64,000 nt of DNA, taken from Heliopora coerulea (Eukaryota > Cnidaria > Anthozoa > Scleralcyonacea > Helioporidae). Under the pieces are notes generated by a model. That model searched no databases, was not told the DNA's origin, and worked only from the letters and a program-made list of their open reading frames with translations. Where the stretch lies: assembly GCA_030142905.1 (NCBI GenBank), contig JASJOG010000170.1, positions 645,926-709,925 on the forward strand, in the 5' to 3' direction. How positions within the stretch are numbered: position 1 is the first letter of the stretch; every line of letters begins with the position of its first letter. Position numbers and translations under genes: made by a program. This document shows, piece after piece, positions 1 to 12,394 of this stretch.

Positions 1-2840
1 TCTTTTTCGTGATTTTTCCTGTCCTGAAAACTTACAAATGCTCTGGGTTACGTAGAGTCATGTGAAAACAAGATGCCACCAATAAGCTTCAGAAAGTATA
101 AACAGATATCAATTGATTTAGCTTTAAAAGTTAGCTAAAGTCTTCCAAATTTATTAATTGTTAGAAAAGTGAAACTTCAGCTTTCAGGGTTTGTGACAAA
201 CATCTAGAATCCTTACAATTTTAGAAACAGCTAACTTTACACTGAAGTAGCAGTATATCACAAATAATATTGGCACTGTAACTCCTTCGCAGAGAGTTTT
301 AGGATTCAATCACTAACAATTAGGATTCAATCACTAACTCAAGGTCTCAAAAAAGACAGGGACTTTACGTTAGCCACTATGTTTTTCAAACTTAAATATG
401 TTCTAGTAACTGTTGTAGAGTATTTCACAGGTTTCTTTGAATTACGTAAGACTTTTCTTTTATCCAAATTCGATATTTTTGAAACTCGCTCTTCCTTGAT
501 TTCAACAAGATACCGCGTTTTCTGCGCTCAAATATTTATGGTTAAATACACAAGTTCACCTCTTTGGCGGCACGGTCGATTAGACAATAATTAGCTTTTT
601 ACGGTTGATAAGTTTTGCAGAATTGTCTCCTGGGTTTTACATTTCGAGTCTACAATAAAATAAGGGTCGAAATTCTGTCCTATAAATTTATGGGCAACCG
701 TAAACTACTGAATTCACTCCAGTCTTACAATTAATGATGAAACTAGGTTCTTAAGTAGATCGCACATAGATAAATACAGAGAGCTCGGGTCAAGGTCAAA
801 GCATATACCAAAGCTTGATAAATAATCAAATAATGAAATGGACATGTGTAAAATTACTAGTACTCAGAAAGAACCATGTGCTACACTCTTTCTATAATCA
901 ATTAGTATCCGACTCTGGGGGAAATTGATACTAAAATCCAATAATCGAGGATAAGCACCTTGTTATTATCGGTTCCACAGATGAATTAATAAGGGAGATG
1001 CATAATTTAAAATAAATTTCTCTCTTGGTTTGATGTTATGACCAGAGGTAATTTAGCTTCAGTACTAACAAACTAAATAGCTTTGTCAGTTTCAGAACAT
1101 CTCTTCCTAACTTAAAATATGTAATCCAACACATACTTTACAAGAAACTTGAAATGAAGTCTGAGTACAAAAACATTACGACTGAAAGATGCATTCTATT
1201 TAATTTTAATCAAAATGATACGAAAGCTGAACAAATGGTCCTAATTTTTGGCCAGTGTTTAATTTTTGGGTAGTATGCCTACATTAAAGAAAGCGATTTG
1301 AAAATCAATTTTTAATGCTGAAAAGCTATCTTATGAAAATATGCTTAAATAAATTGATAACAATAATTACAATATTAATAATAATATTAATAATAATTAT
1401 GCTCAAAGAAACACTATTGCACAGTCGTTCCCAAGGTAATGTGAAGAGATGATATTCAGAGTTCAGAATGTAATTGAAAAAAGACCTGTAAAAAATCGTC
1501 AACAGACATAATTTTCACATCAGGATTGGAATCTCCAGAATATTCTCCAAATTTCGAACGGCAAATAAGTGAACCCAAACCACTTCATTTTGTCGAGTGT
1601 GTGAATTGGCAGATGTTTAAAATTTTGGAAAAAAGAAAATAACATTTACTAGAAATAAAAAAAAATCAAACAAAAAAAACTCAACTCACATCAGAAACAA
1701 GATATTAAAACAACCCAAACGCGTGTGTGCGAAAACGTGGATTAGGATCAAATTGCTAACAATGAGAGGAAAATCTTATTTAGTTCAGATCGTATGAAAG
1801 ATTAGAAGCTACTTCAGGTATAATGCGTTAAAGCCAAATGCAAGAGATTCTTCAAGATGTATTTTCAAAAAAATAAGTTAAAACACTGCTAAACCAGGAA
1901 AATTTTTCTTAAATTTTAAATGTTTGATATTGGAAGTATCAAATGAAATGCGCTGCTATCTTTGTTGCGGATATACATTAAGTGGTACAAGGATGTTTTG
2001 AGTCATGGTTATCGTAGAGTGATGTGCCCTTGATCTCTATTCCGTTCAACGCCAGGTGCAAGCATTTGATTTTCGAGTGTAGTTCCAGCAATTGTAAATT
2101 GCTCAATGAAATTGTTCAACGGCTGCTGTTAAAACAAAATTTAGAAAGAAAAATCGTTATGCCGTTGACTGAAATATGGATTCCTAAAATATGCATATAA
2201 AAGAGATATGCAAGTGCTAAATTATGGATGTTATATGCAATATAATCAACTATATAAAGCTATGTTTAAAAGATAAAGCTTAATTTATTCTTATAGTTTT
2301 CACTGCTCAATTGACATATTGTTCATAACCATAACATATATATGAAAAGTCTAAAAATCAGGTTCTGATGTGTTTTTAGTGTAAATGTTGAACTTTCTTT
2401 TACAATAGCAACTCATATGTACCTTGCTTGATCAGGACATTCTTAAACCACTGTGTACTTGCCTTTAAAATAGAGGGGGAGGATTGTTTTAATAATCGTC
2501 AGAATAAAAAACACTTGATACCACAACAGATCAACGTCGTTCTACTTTTTTGATTATTGATAAAGTTATACCGCCAATGTGCAAAGGAAATTATAAGTCT
2601 TCAACCCCAACATGAGTTCATACGTTTCTGAGTAACAGGCTTGACTGCTTTCCCCTAACAGTTTTCTGAATCATGATTACCAGTCTTAGGATGACACACA
2701 CAGTCAAGTTAATCTTCATTTTAAATCTTAAAAGATACATTACGCCGAAAAAAACAAGAAAGCAAACTCCCAAATCAGCTGAAAGATGATACATAATAGG
2801 TTCATGCTAAAACACTTTAAGAAATTCTATGCCAAAATGT
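1..2840. other. AT-rich non-coding stretch, no gene seen
   Basis: No convincing exon, RNA gene or complete mobile element was recognised on either strand. Open frames are short and lack family motifs. Small features are a local direct repeat of about 20 bases around 302-340 and an ATT/AAT-rich run around 1360-1400. Confidence 0.5.
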
Positions 2841-2844
2841 AAAC

Positions 2845-3430
2845 AAAAAAATCGTGTGAGAAGCAACATACGGTAAAGAGGCTGAAGATTTAAGTGACAT
2901 TCTTATGATAGAGAAAAGAACATTAAGTTGACAACAAGACATCGCTTTAGGAACTGTTTAAACACTGCTACACATTTGTATTTTTACTAGCACTTTGGGT
3001 AAACCTGGCAATTGAAATTTTTCACAGCATCTTCGTTTACCTAACATTACTTTCGACGTTTCACGATGCAAGCGTTTTATCAGTCGGCATTGAACTTATG
3101 GGTTGTACAACGGAGCCCACTTTCATTTAATCATGCATGACATAGACTATTTTGCGCGATAAGTTCAAACAGCTGTACTTCAGACTTCAACATAGTGCAG
3201 CAGCTTCGGTCGTTATGAGGCTGGTAATGAAAAAAAATCGTTGCATTCAACAAAATTTGATCTGAAATGAAATACTTCTCCGTAAATAAACTTAACAGCT
3301 AACTGAACCTATATGATATGTGATACAGTTTTTTATTCTATTTGAGTTGCACCCCGATCACCGATTGCTTAAATACGAAATAAAACCCCGCAGCTGGTAT
3401 AATTGCTAGTTTACTTGACATTCCCAAATT
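2845..3430. repeat. Diverged duplicated segment (partner at about 27555-28080)
   Basis: This stretch aligns colinearly by eye with 27555-28080. Shared landmarks are TGTGAGAAGCAACATA, the ACATTAAGTTGACAAC run, the ACACTG(C/T)TACACATTTG run and AGCAGCTTCGG just before a short ATG-bearing reading frame. The copies differ by many substitutions and indels, so this is an old duplication or an uncharacterised repeat family. No protein domain was recognised in either copy. Confidence 0.5.
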
Positions 3431-4324
3431 TTTTATTAATTCATAAAAAAAACCGAAGAATTGCACGAAGAAAAAGTATAAGAAGAGTTTGAAAATACTG
3501 GAAGTTTATAAGTTAATTTGGCTAACGTCCACCTCAATTTTCTCACAAAACACGAGTTGTTGGAGAAGATAGCTCACAGTTCTTCCTCAGATTCACAGTT
3601 CTTCCTCAGTTTGAGAAGATAGCGCGAGAGTTCTTCCTCAGATTTCAAAAAACCTCGATAAAACTGCTATAAATATCTCGGATTCGCCTGTTTATTTTCG
3701 AGCGGGATTTCGCTGTTTTGAAATCAGAGTGAGAACAAACCCTTAACAGTGTCTGAAATACAGCATCGTGATCAAGTTTCCTTGGTTGGAAATATGTTCG
3801 TACACAAATAAAAAGTAATACACCGCTCGGTCTAGCGACACAATCTCACCCCAGAATTAAAGAAATCTTTTACAGCCTCCGAAATTCAAACTTCAACAAT
3901 CATCCCGCCAGATTTCGGTGTGTGACCCAATAAAGCAAGCTTCTAGCAATTTTGAAAACCATTCTCATGACGTACGGTTGATTAAAATCCTTGTTCAAGA
4001 GAAATAACAAAAACTGCTCCATTAACTAAGAATATTTGGTGTAAGCAAGAAAGTAGTAAGGGAATTCGTCCGTTTAAACAGATTGTTCTGAGATGTTTGT
4101 TTGTCATTTGATCCGTATTTAGCTCTTAAAAATCACTCAACGGTCTGTGAAGATATGCTATGCGTTTTTTGATACATTCTTTGACCAGTCTGATGTATTA
4201 AGGTTGATTAAAGTATTCATAGTTGCAGATTTACTTATACATTCTTTATTTACGATATGTTTAGGTTTGCCAAAATTTATTCAATTTGCTACATTATACA
4301 TATATAAATACATATATATATATA

Positions 4325-4624
4325 TATATGTATGATGAAAAGTTTGTTCTCAAGCTTTTATCTCAGAAAACTTCTGAGCTCCCCAACGGGAATCGAACCC
4401 GTGTCTCCCGATTGCCGGTACGGTTGTTTTGCCACTACACTATAGGGTCTCAGACGGCAAGCATGAGGTCTCTAATTAACATCATGCTTGCCGTCTGAGA
4501 CCCTATAGTGTAGTGGTAAAACAACCGTACCGGCAATCGGGAGACACGGGTTCGATTCCCGTTGGGGAGCTCAGAAGTTTTCTGAGATAAAAGCTTGAGA
4601 ACAAACTTTTCATCATACATATAT
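4325..4624. repeat. Palindromic element made of two inverted tRNA-like sequences
   Basis: Two near-perfect inverted arms of about 142 bp (4325-4466 and 4482-4624) flank a 15-base spacer. Each arm contains a tRNA-like module: an A-box-like TAGTGTAGTGG, a B-box GGTTCGATTCC and a T-arm ACGGG/CCCGT, then a short hairpin built on CTCAGAA...TTCTGAG. Only five of seven acceptor-stem pairs form and the anticodon stem is poor, so it is not a functional tRNA gene. (TA)n tracts flank both sides. The reading is a tRNA-derived SINE arranged as a foldback; the mode of amplification is unknown. Confidence 0.75.
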
Positions 4625-4663
4625 CCAAGCTTACAAACATCTACACTTAGTAAGATGAAATTT

Positions 4664-4694
4664 ACTTACATATATATGTATATATATATATATG

Positions 4695-4735
<41 letters not shown>
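4664..4735. repeat. (TA)n microsatellite with TATG/TGTG interruptions
   Basis: Long alternating TA run grading into TGTATGTG repeats. Apparent open frames here translate to Y/I or H/T/Y repeats and are not genes. Confidence 0.9.
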
Positions 4736-4738
<3 letters not shown>

Positions 4739-5013
4739 ATATGTGTGTGTGTGCATACATATTTGCGTGTGGACTTTATATTTACTACCATTTCCTGCAT
4801 TGTGTGTATGTGTATCTGCATACACGTGTTAATACATGAGATTAATCAAAATATAAATAAGTTTATAAGATATTCTTTAACTTTAGATATAATATGTAAT
4901 TTAACTTTACGAAGAAAGTTTTCACCCCATGATGACAAATAAGACATAACTCAAATAGTATATACCATTTGGACTGCAGAAGAAACAAAAATTGAGCTCC
5001 CCATATTGACATT

Positions 5014-5021
5014 ACTGACAC
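5014..5021 (+). repeat. Left 8-bp target-site duplication of the hAT element
   Basis: ACTGACAC lies immediately outside the left terminal inverted repeat and is repeated exactly at 8607-8614. An 8-bp duplication is typical of hAT insertion. Confidence 0.9.
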
Positions 5022-5575
5022 TAGGGATGGGCCGATAAATAAAATTGTCGATTACTGAGGCCGATTATTTGCAAGCCGATTATCTCAACTTATCGGCCGA
5101 TTATTTTTAAGCATTTTTGAAAGAACAGGTTTATGAATGAGAACAGCGACCAAATTTACAAGAAACAAGTTTTTGCAAGTGAGTTTTGTCGAAGTTGTGC
5201 TTGTTTTAGGCTAAACTTTTCTTTAGCTATTAAAAATTACAACATGTACGTCTTTCAAAGGAAAAACGAATTTTTTTCTCTTTAATTTAAATAATTAAAA
5301 AATTCCGTACTGTATTCTTTTGCGTAAGTCGTTTTATTTTAATCATTTACTATTGATTTGCTAAGGGTTTTTTACCTCGCACTAATCGCTGTGGTAAGTA
5401 GTCTAACAGCTAACATTTAGTAACAAGATAAAAAACCTATATAAACAGTCACGTAACTTGTAGATGCGTATTTATTTAACACTTCAAGCTTTCAGTTTAA
5501 ACTAACTAACCAAAAACACTGGAATCAGAGCTACTCTCAACTCTTAACACACTTTAGAATGTTTAGCTTAAATTT

Positions 5576-7563
5576 TTAATAATCGAAGTTTAGTTTTGGA
5601 AGATTATGATGCAGAAACAAAATGTTATCTGCTTTCTGTGGAGCTAGTCTGCTCCGTGTCTCGGTCGAAATATTTCCAGCCTCACTGAACACGCGCTCTG
5701 AGTACACGCTTGAGCTTGGTGGACTGAGATACTTCAAGACAACATTGAAGATATTTGGGTACACCGCTTTGTTGGAGAGCCACCAAGTGTAAGGACACGA
5801 TTGCAATTGTTGCAAAGGAAGGGCCAAAAATGCATTGACCTCTTCTTCAAGATTTCGGCTGCCACTACTAGGAATGTTGTCATCGGATGCGACTATTTCT
5901 TTGAAACAAGACCATAAATCTTGATGTGGTCCATCCGAGCGGCTCATTTCAGTTACCTGATCATTTGACTTGCTTTCCGTCTCAGTTTCCGTAACCGTGG
6001 CCGACATTGAGGTACCTTGGACCAGATTGAGCTCATTTAGCAGCGTCGTACGACCATCATCTTTACAAAACTTTGTCTTGAATCTTGGATTGATCGTCGT
6101 AGCCAATAAGAAGCACTTGTTGATAAGTGCTGAATCGAATCTCCTTTCTAAAGCACTACTCAGTTCACCCCGCATTGTACGTACTCCAGCTGTCTTCTCT
6201 CCGTCATCTCTGCTTAGGAATTTCTCGAGCACGGTGACAGCAGGAATCACTTCAGAAATGCACGAGTTGTTCTTACTCATCATTTTGGTGTACTCTTCAA
6301 ATGGTTGCAGTAAACGAACGACTTTATACATCAGAGACCACTCGTTGGGCGATAGCGTTGGAATTGGTGTCTCAGAGGAATAAAGAACTACTGCTTTCTT
6401 ATTTTCTAATAGTCTGTCCAGCATGTAATAGGTAGAGTTCCATCTGCCATAAAATTAAAAAAACATAGGTGATATAAATAAAGGTTGTATTGTTCATAAA
6501 ATAATTTACTCACTACTCACCTTGTTGCCACATCTTGAATCAATTTTTTCTTTGGAAGGGCAAGATTCTCCTGGATTTCTGCAATTCTATTACACCCGAG
6601 GGCAGAGTGATGAAAATGAGTAACAATTCTTTTAGCTTTGGCAATCATGTCTTTAACACCTCGTTGTGGGAAGACGGCATCTTTGATCGCTAACTGCAGG
6701 GTGTGAATGAAACATGGACTGTGCATCAATCCAGCAAATTCTACCCCATTTGTTATGTTGCCAGCATTGTCAGTAACAACGATGTGGCATCTCGAATGAG
6801 CAATTTTCCATTCTGCTAACATACTCTGAAACATTTCTGCAATTCGCTCGCCGGTGTGACTGCCAGGGAAGAGACATGATTGCAGTACGATCAACTGTCG
6901 AGGAAACTTCGTTTCATGTTGATCAATCCAGTGGGCTGTAAGGCTTATATAAGCATCATTGGTGTGAGAACAAGTCCAAATGTCTGACGTGAAAGAAAAA
7001 TGCTTTGCCTTTTCTAACATTTTGACAACTGCTGCTTTGGCTCGTCGGACCAAACTTGGAATCACTTTGTCGCTGAAGTGGTGTGGACTAGGCAATTTAT
7101 AACGTGGGGCTAAATGTTTCATCAGACGCATGAAACTCAAATCCTCTGCTATCAAGAATGGTTGGTTGTCGAGAGCCATCATTTCACCTATTAGGTTTGT
7201 GATATGTTGGGCTTGAGGGCTGTCCATTTCCCACGCTCGACCAGCCTCAACACTTTCCTGCAATGTCATCTGAGTTTTTACTTTCTTTCTCATTGTTGTT
7301 GTGGTTAACTTAGCGTCTTGCGTCCTTTTCTCCTTGGTAACCTTCTTTTCCATTTCATCTGCTGACAGTGCAAGAAATTTCTTTGGATGCTTACGTAGGT
7401 GGTTACGGAGGTTTGTCGTAGTGAACTGCTTGCAATTTTTTCCTCCTCTGCTTATGACGATGCGGGAGCCTTCTTCTATGCAAACTTTACATATTGCTTT
7501 CGTGTTGTCACTTTCCAGAATCTCGAAATATGTCCAAATGGCACTTTTGAAAGCCTGCGCCAT
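5576..7563 (-). CDS. hAT-family (ZBED-like) transposase, two exons
   Basis: Cut-and-paste transposase acting on the TIRs at 5022 and 8606. Exon 1 is 7563-6521 and exon 2 is 6443-5576, joined across a 77-bp GT-AG intron (donor AAG|GTGAGT, acceptor GGCAG|A). Splicing restores phase and creates the conserved hAT motif TRWNSTYYML; unspliced, exon 1 reads into a stop. Predicted product is 636 aa. An N-terminal BED-type zinc finger lies at about 8-62 (CKVC ... HLRKH). RNase-H-fold landmarks are TSDIWT near 195 and VTDNAGN near 265, followed by FIHTLQLAIKDA. The C-terminal dimerisation region contains SSSVYSERVFSEAGN and TRSRLAPQKADNILFLHHN. No frameshift or internal stop was seen. Activity is not shown by sequence alone. 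Confidence 0.9.
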
Positions 7564-7639
7564 CCGGTCAACTTTTCTTTAGGACAAATAAGTCCAAGTA
7601 AAGTTTTCGGGCGCTTGTTAATTTTTATGACTTAAATCG

Positions 7640-8199
7640 GCCTATGGGAATGCGTTTTTATACGGTCTGCCTGATTACCTCATTCAAAGGCTACAAGCGG
7701 TGCAGAATTGCGCTGCTCGTTTAGTCAAGCGCTGTCCTAAATATGCACATGCTTCACCGTTACTTATGGAACTCCCCTGGCTGCCGGTCAAGCAACGCAT
7801 TATTTTTAAGCTTTTGTTATTAGTTTTTAAGTCTTTGAATAATTTAGCACCTCTTTACATTAATGAATTATTATATCGTTACAGTCCAAGTCGTAATCTT
7901 AGATCTGCAAACCAATGCCTTCTTGTCATCCCTAGGTCTAATCAAAGGACTTATGGTGACAGAGCATTTTCTGTGGCAGCTCCGAAGTTATGGAATGCTG
8001 TGCCCATCAGCGTTAGGCAAAGTCATACACTCTCTATTTTTAAGAGGAACGTAAAGACTCATCTTTTTAGACAAGCTTTTTTGTAATTTAATTAATTTTA
8101 CTGAGGTATTGTAAAGCGCCATAGGGCAGTTAGTGTATATGGCGCTATATAAATATGTTATTATTATATTATTATTATTATTATTATTATTATCACTCA
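7640..8199 (+). mobile_element. 5'-truncated CR1/L2-like non-LTR retrotransposon nested in the hAT
   Basis: From about 7650 to 8086 the plus strand reads as the C-terminal tail of a CR1/L2-type reverse transcriptase: YGLPDYLIQRLQAVQNCAAR, ELPWLPVKQRI, then SVAAPKLWNAVPISVRQ and FKRNVKTHLFRQAFL before a stop. The 3' end is a (TTA/ATT)n microsatellite-like tail (about 8157-8197), characteristic of this clade. The 5' boundary is approximate. The fragment is far too short to be autonomous. Confidence 0.82.
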
Positions 8200-8606
8200 T
8201 AGCCAATTAAATACGAAATAAGCTTATAATTAATAATTATTAAATAGTTTGATGACTCAACAGTCAACACTCACAGAAACGCGTCTGTAACACATTGTGT
8301 TATGTTTTTAAAGGGATGTTTATGTTAATAGTTTCGTGAAAGAAGCCATTTGAGACAATGAATGGCTTCTGTAAATTAGTAACAAAATGCCAGGAATTTC
8401 CTTGTTCTACTCGAAATATTAAATATTAAGTGTTCTTTTGCAATATGTTGCATGTTCATAAAAAAAATCTGTGCTTGATAGTAAAAACAACCTATCTTGG
8501 CCATTTTAAAAAAATAGTCTTATGGCCGATTATTTTGCCAATTATCAAACAATAATCGGTCGATTACCGATTATTTAAAAATGGCCGATTAATCGGCTCA
8601 TCCCTA

Positions 8607-8614
8607 ACTGACAC
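8607..8614 (+). repeat. Right 8-bp target-site duplication of the hAT element
   Basis: Exact ACTGACAC copy next to the right terminal inverted repeat. Confidence 0.9.
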
Positions 8615-9010
8615 TAGGCAAGCTGTACTGCAATGATGTAAAAATCTATTTATTTCGATTGTTCAACATTCGAGTACAGTTAATAAAACCAAATTCACAA
8701 AGAATGACCATTGCCAAGGGAAGGTGATAGGTAATTTATGGTTGGTAATGTAACTCCAACTCTGCACCAGAACTCGTTACATGAAACTAGTTACAAGAAA
8801 TTGTTACTTTTACAAGTAATAACATAATTTTGGGAATAGGTAAAAGTAAGTTTATAAAAGGTAACCACTGTAATATAAGTAATATTCATAAAATTTACTA
8901 ATAAAAACTACCAGTAACTGTTGATGCAAACCAAAATATTTTACTGCAGTTACACAAGCGTTTCAATGATCAATAAGTTTATCATATTCCAGTAAAAGAC
9001 AGAACGCTGT

Positions 9011-9552
9011 AATGCTTAACCCAAATAGTGTCCTGAAATTCTACAGCAACCTTAAGAATGAAGTAATGTTCCAGAACGTTTCACATGTAAATTTCTTGTC
9101 CATAAAGCCACACAAGCTGTCATGCGGTTCAAAACTAAATTAAATGTATTAAATATGCTTAAAAAAGGATACACAGCCAGATTAAGCTGACCATTCACAT
9201 CATTTTGTTTGACTGATTAATAATACATAAATTTGCCGCCATTTTGGACAAGCAATTTACAAACTCAGATCCCGTCTTATCCCTTAACTTCTTCGATATC
9301 CCAGAGCACGCGAAGCGGGCTTGTGGAAAATGTGTAGTTCGCTCGTAATGTCATGCCGAGTGTAGTTGTGTCTTTCTTGGTTTGGTTCTAGTGAACTTTG
9401 TGTCTTTGGTGGCATTGTTGTGCTGTCCTGTTGAGTGTCTTCTTGTACGTCCAAGTACCGTCTTGTAGTATATCACTGTTCAATGGATGTCAGCTCGATG
9501 GTAAACGGTTCTACTCCATCAAACGAACCGGTAAAACTGTTCGTTGGCCAAG
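9011..9552 (+). repeat. Duplicated CELF promoter/5'UTR/start-codon segment
   Basis: About 540 bp matches 56877-57418, the region immediately upstream of and including the first CELF coding bases, with scattered substitutions and small indels. Similarity starts near TCCTGAAA and ends abruptly at GGCCAAG, inside the RRM1-coding exon. It contains non-transcribed-looking upstream DNA and ends inside an exon rather than at a splice junction, so a DNA-level duplication fits better than retroposition. Confidence 0.85.
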
Positions 9553-9650
9553 AGGGGGAGACAGCGCACTCAATAGAACTTTGTCAGAAAGGTGTCGTCA
9601 AAAACATACTTTCAGGAAATGACTTCCTCAAGAAGTCCGACGTAATCTAG
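9483..9650 (+). pseudogene. Truncated CELF first-exon copy with foreign tail
   Basis: The frame opens with the CELF N-terminus (MDVSSMVNG ... PVKLFVGQ), then leaves homology exactly where the duplication ends and adds about 31 unrelated residues before a TAA/TAG stop (55 aa in total). The RRM is lost after its first beta strand (RNP2-like KLFVGQ), so no RNA binding is expected. Because the apparent promoter was copied too it could be transcribed. Most likely a pseudogene. Confidence 0.7.
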
Positions 9651-10980
9651 ATATTTAGAAAATGGGAGATATTAAAAACGTAAATTCACTATTGTTAGGT
9701 CAGTCGTCATCTAGTCTGGTCAGAAGGTCACCAAATAAAGGTTTGGTAGCATAGAAACACTAGAAAATAATGACAAGTTTTAACTGGCATAATTTTTTTT
9801 CTTCCAATACTAGTTAAAAATTTACTACGTTGTATTATTAACATTCAGAATCTATGTGCTGAGAAGCCTTGAACTCCAAATTACGATAACAATGGGTAAA
9901 AATGTCAAATGATTTAAACTTTATGATCATGAATAAAACTGCTTCTACTTTTAACAGTTTTAAGGTTTTAAAATAGTGACGTAAGTGAATTGAATAATCA
10001 CACGAAGATAGCGAAGCAACTGTGTTTACATGGCTTGTCTCGTGTTGTTCAGTGAAAACAATTATCAACTTGGTTGTACTTTCTTACTTATAAGCAACCT
10101 ATACAATTTGACCGCTGATACTAAATGAGTTACTTGTTGATGAAGTATATTTGAAACCGCCTTGTTTGATCCTAAGCAATGAAGCGTACTTTGATGTACT
10201 GTAGGACAGAGGGATTTAAAAGTAAATTAAGTGGATTAAAGTTAGACAGCTACTGAGTAATTCGCCTCAAGTGTTGGATTAATCTGGTTAGCTAGCTTTG
10301 ACTAAAATGGATGTTGATCAGAACGTCTTGCACTTTCAAACGACCTCTTCTCCCTTATAAACACATTAAAAATTAAACTTAAAACAGTTATATTGCTAGG
10401 TATCTTCGTATTCTTTATTGGATACGTTCCTCTAGCAGATAAAGTTGTTCAAAAACGACAAAACCAAGCTTACAGATGGGGACAGCGAAAATGAAAAGAG
10501 GGGGCAAATGATGGTATTGCGAACAGAGACAATGGGAGAATACTCCCTGAAGTACATAAACCACTTGTTCAGAAAGGTTTTTAACCGTTATTAATGATTT
10601 ATAGTTTAATCACTTTGTATGTATTAAACAGCTGGTTTGTCTTTATAGTATAATTACTTTGTATAATTTAACAGTTGGTTTGTTCTTAGGATGTTTTTGA
10701 ATGTAATTAGTTTTAAATAATAGTTGTTTTAAGGTGAAATTTGCATGAGGCAAATAATTTTAAGCAATAACGAATGCTTGTGAAACCATTTTTTGCCGTG
10801 AAGATGGACGCGTAGTTCAAAAGCTTGGTCTAACCGATCTTAAACAATTTTATCTGCTAGAGGCACGTATCTAATCAAGAGCATTAAATGTTGTTAATAC
10901 AATCCTCATAAACAATAATTTAATTGAAATTTAAAACATTAAAAATGATCATTTGTCCTACGCTTCGACTTCACGGTAAC
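9651..10980. other. Non-coding stretch, nothing recognised
   Basis: No exon with domain similarity, RNA gene or delimited repeat was identified. Open frames are short and of biased composition. Confidence 0.4.
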
Positions 10981-10984
10981 CATC

Positions 10985-11655
10985 TTCGGAGACGTTGAAA
11001 AAATGAATTGGCGTAAGCATCAAGTTGGCGTGACTTTTCACGAAGTATTCCTCTCGCAGTTCCCTCGTTCCTCGCTCGCAACGAGTTTCAAATAAGTGGC
11101 TGGCACTTCGTGGCAAATGTTGTTGGTATTCTTTTCCGCATTGGTGTACCAACTTTCCAGAAAAGTGTGATCAAAATTATTTGTTATGCGGGCTAGAAAG
11201 GTCGCATTGCACCAATCAATCCTATGCTCAGGTTGCATATGATGGACTGCTATGTTGTTGGTCCTGCACTTTCAAAGAGGGGATCTCTTTTGTTCTTTTA
11301 TTCGGGTACACAGATTTCAACTTGTTTCACCTATGTAGCTGGCTTGGCACACGGAACGATTTATCTTGTAGATGGCTCCACTCATACGCTCATATGGTGT
11401 TGGGTCTGAACGCAACTTTGATACAATATGATCGAAGAATTCCCAATATCTTTTCAGACGTATCTTTGATGTAAGGGAATGTCGCGATTCTTGTTTCGTC
11501 TGCCTCTTCCTCGTTTGCTTCTGACTTAAAAGAATTGGGTGGTGCAGTGAGCTGTTTCTCGACGAATGCTTCACTGTAGTGTTTTTCCTGAACATCTGTA
11601 TTAAGTGGTAAGGTTCTCTTCCCTTTTCATGCATATTATTAATTGGCAATAGCAA
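10985..11655 (-). pseudogene. Decayed GIY-YIG endonuclease retroelement fragment (Penelope-type)
   Basis: On the minus strand a frame at 11655-11317 ends in IYKINRSVCQASYIGETS, the start of a GIY-YIG fold. A second, shifted frame (11238-11038) continues with EHRIDWCNATFLARI and ESWYTNAEKN, like the C-terminal half of the same domain (the I-W and E-containing blocks). The two halves lie in different frames, so the gene is broken. The 11390-11612 part is closely repeated at about 33640-33860. Assignment to Penelope-like elements is by the RT-linker/GIY-YIG arrangement and is inference. Confidence 0.6.
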
Positions 11656-11659
11656 GATT

Positions 11660-12390
11660 TCTGGTGTAATTCATAAAAACACGCTCTGATGAATTTTTCA
11701 AAGACTCTAAATAGCAGTCGTGCTTCGAACTCGTGTTTTTACTACCTATACAAATTTAGTGAATTTTTATTACAAATATTTAATAATACAATAAAAAATT
11801 GCATTCAAAACCATGCTAATTTCTACACTAACTTGGCAACGACCTAAACACGAACCTATGGGCTATTGGTCATTATCTTTATGAGTTTAGTAGCCACTAT
11901 TACACAATTTCTAATCATAAATGAAAATATGTTTCGAAAATTATTGAGAAAATTATGATTCATACCAAATAAAAATCAACTGATCTCCATTACACTTTTT
12001 AAAATTTTTTTAGGTTAAGAAATAATATAAAAAATAAGAAATAATATAAAAAAAGAATTAGTAAAAAAGGAAATAATATAAAAACTAGTGTTAAAAAATT
12101 AAGACCGATCCTCACGTGTAATAAACATACGATATGAGAATTCGAGATTGTGATGTCGGTGACCTTGTCGAGGTGATGGTATTAGACGGATTTCACGGGC
12201 AAATTATGGTTCTCCAATGCCGAGGTAGAGCAATATAGCATGAATGTTGACTAAACCAATGATATCTTCATTAAAACGTGGAAAAATTGTATTCAAGGAC
12301 TTGTGTGAGTCATTGGAAGGATTAATACTGGAAAGCAGTCCTCAAAAGTGAAATCAAGCGTATTTTAGCAGTGAACTTTTTTAAGTTTCG
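11660..12390. other. AT-rich non-coding stretch
   Basis: No gene recognised. It holds short A-rich direct repeats around 12010-12085 (AAATAATATAAAAA repeated three times). Confidence 0.4.
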
Positions 12391-12394
12391 TGCA

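Larger units (their letters stand above)
5022..8606 (-). mobile_element. Complete autonomous hAT DNA transposon (3585 bp)
   Basis: The ends are TAGGGATGGGCCGAT on the left and, on the opposite strand, TAGGGATGAGCCGAT on the right. They are bounded by identical 8-bp duplications (ACTGACAC). Subterminal DNA is rich in repeated GCCGATTA/TAATCGGC motifs, as expected for transposase binding sites. The single transposase gene runs right to left (7563 to 5576). A 3'-tailed CR1/L2-like fragment is nested between the transposase start and the right end. Intact ends and coding capacity suggest a fairly recent insertion. Confidence 0.92.

Noticed and set aside
4381..4570. Pair of tRNA genes in opposite orientation
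   Set aside because: Acceptor and anticodon stems do not pair properly and the similarity extends well beyond the tRNA body as a palindrome; a repeat element is the simpler reading.
5970..6383. 137-codon plus-strand frame
   Set aside because: Antisense to transposase exon 2 with a Ser/Val-rich composition expected from reverse reading; no domain.
7301..7635. Plus-strand frames opposite the hAT transposase
   Set aside because: They are antisense shadows of the BED finger-coding region; splice sites, domain content and TIR context support only the minus strand.
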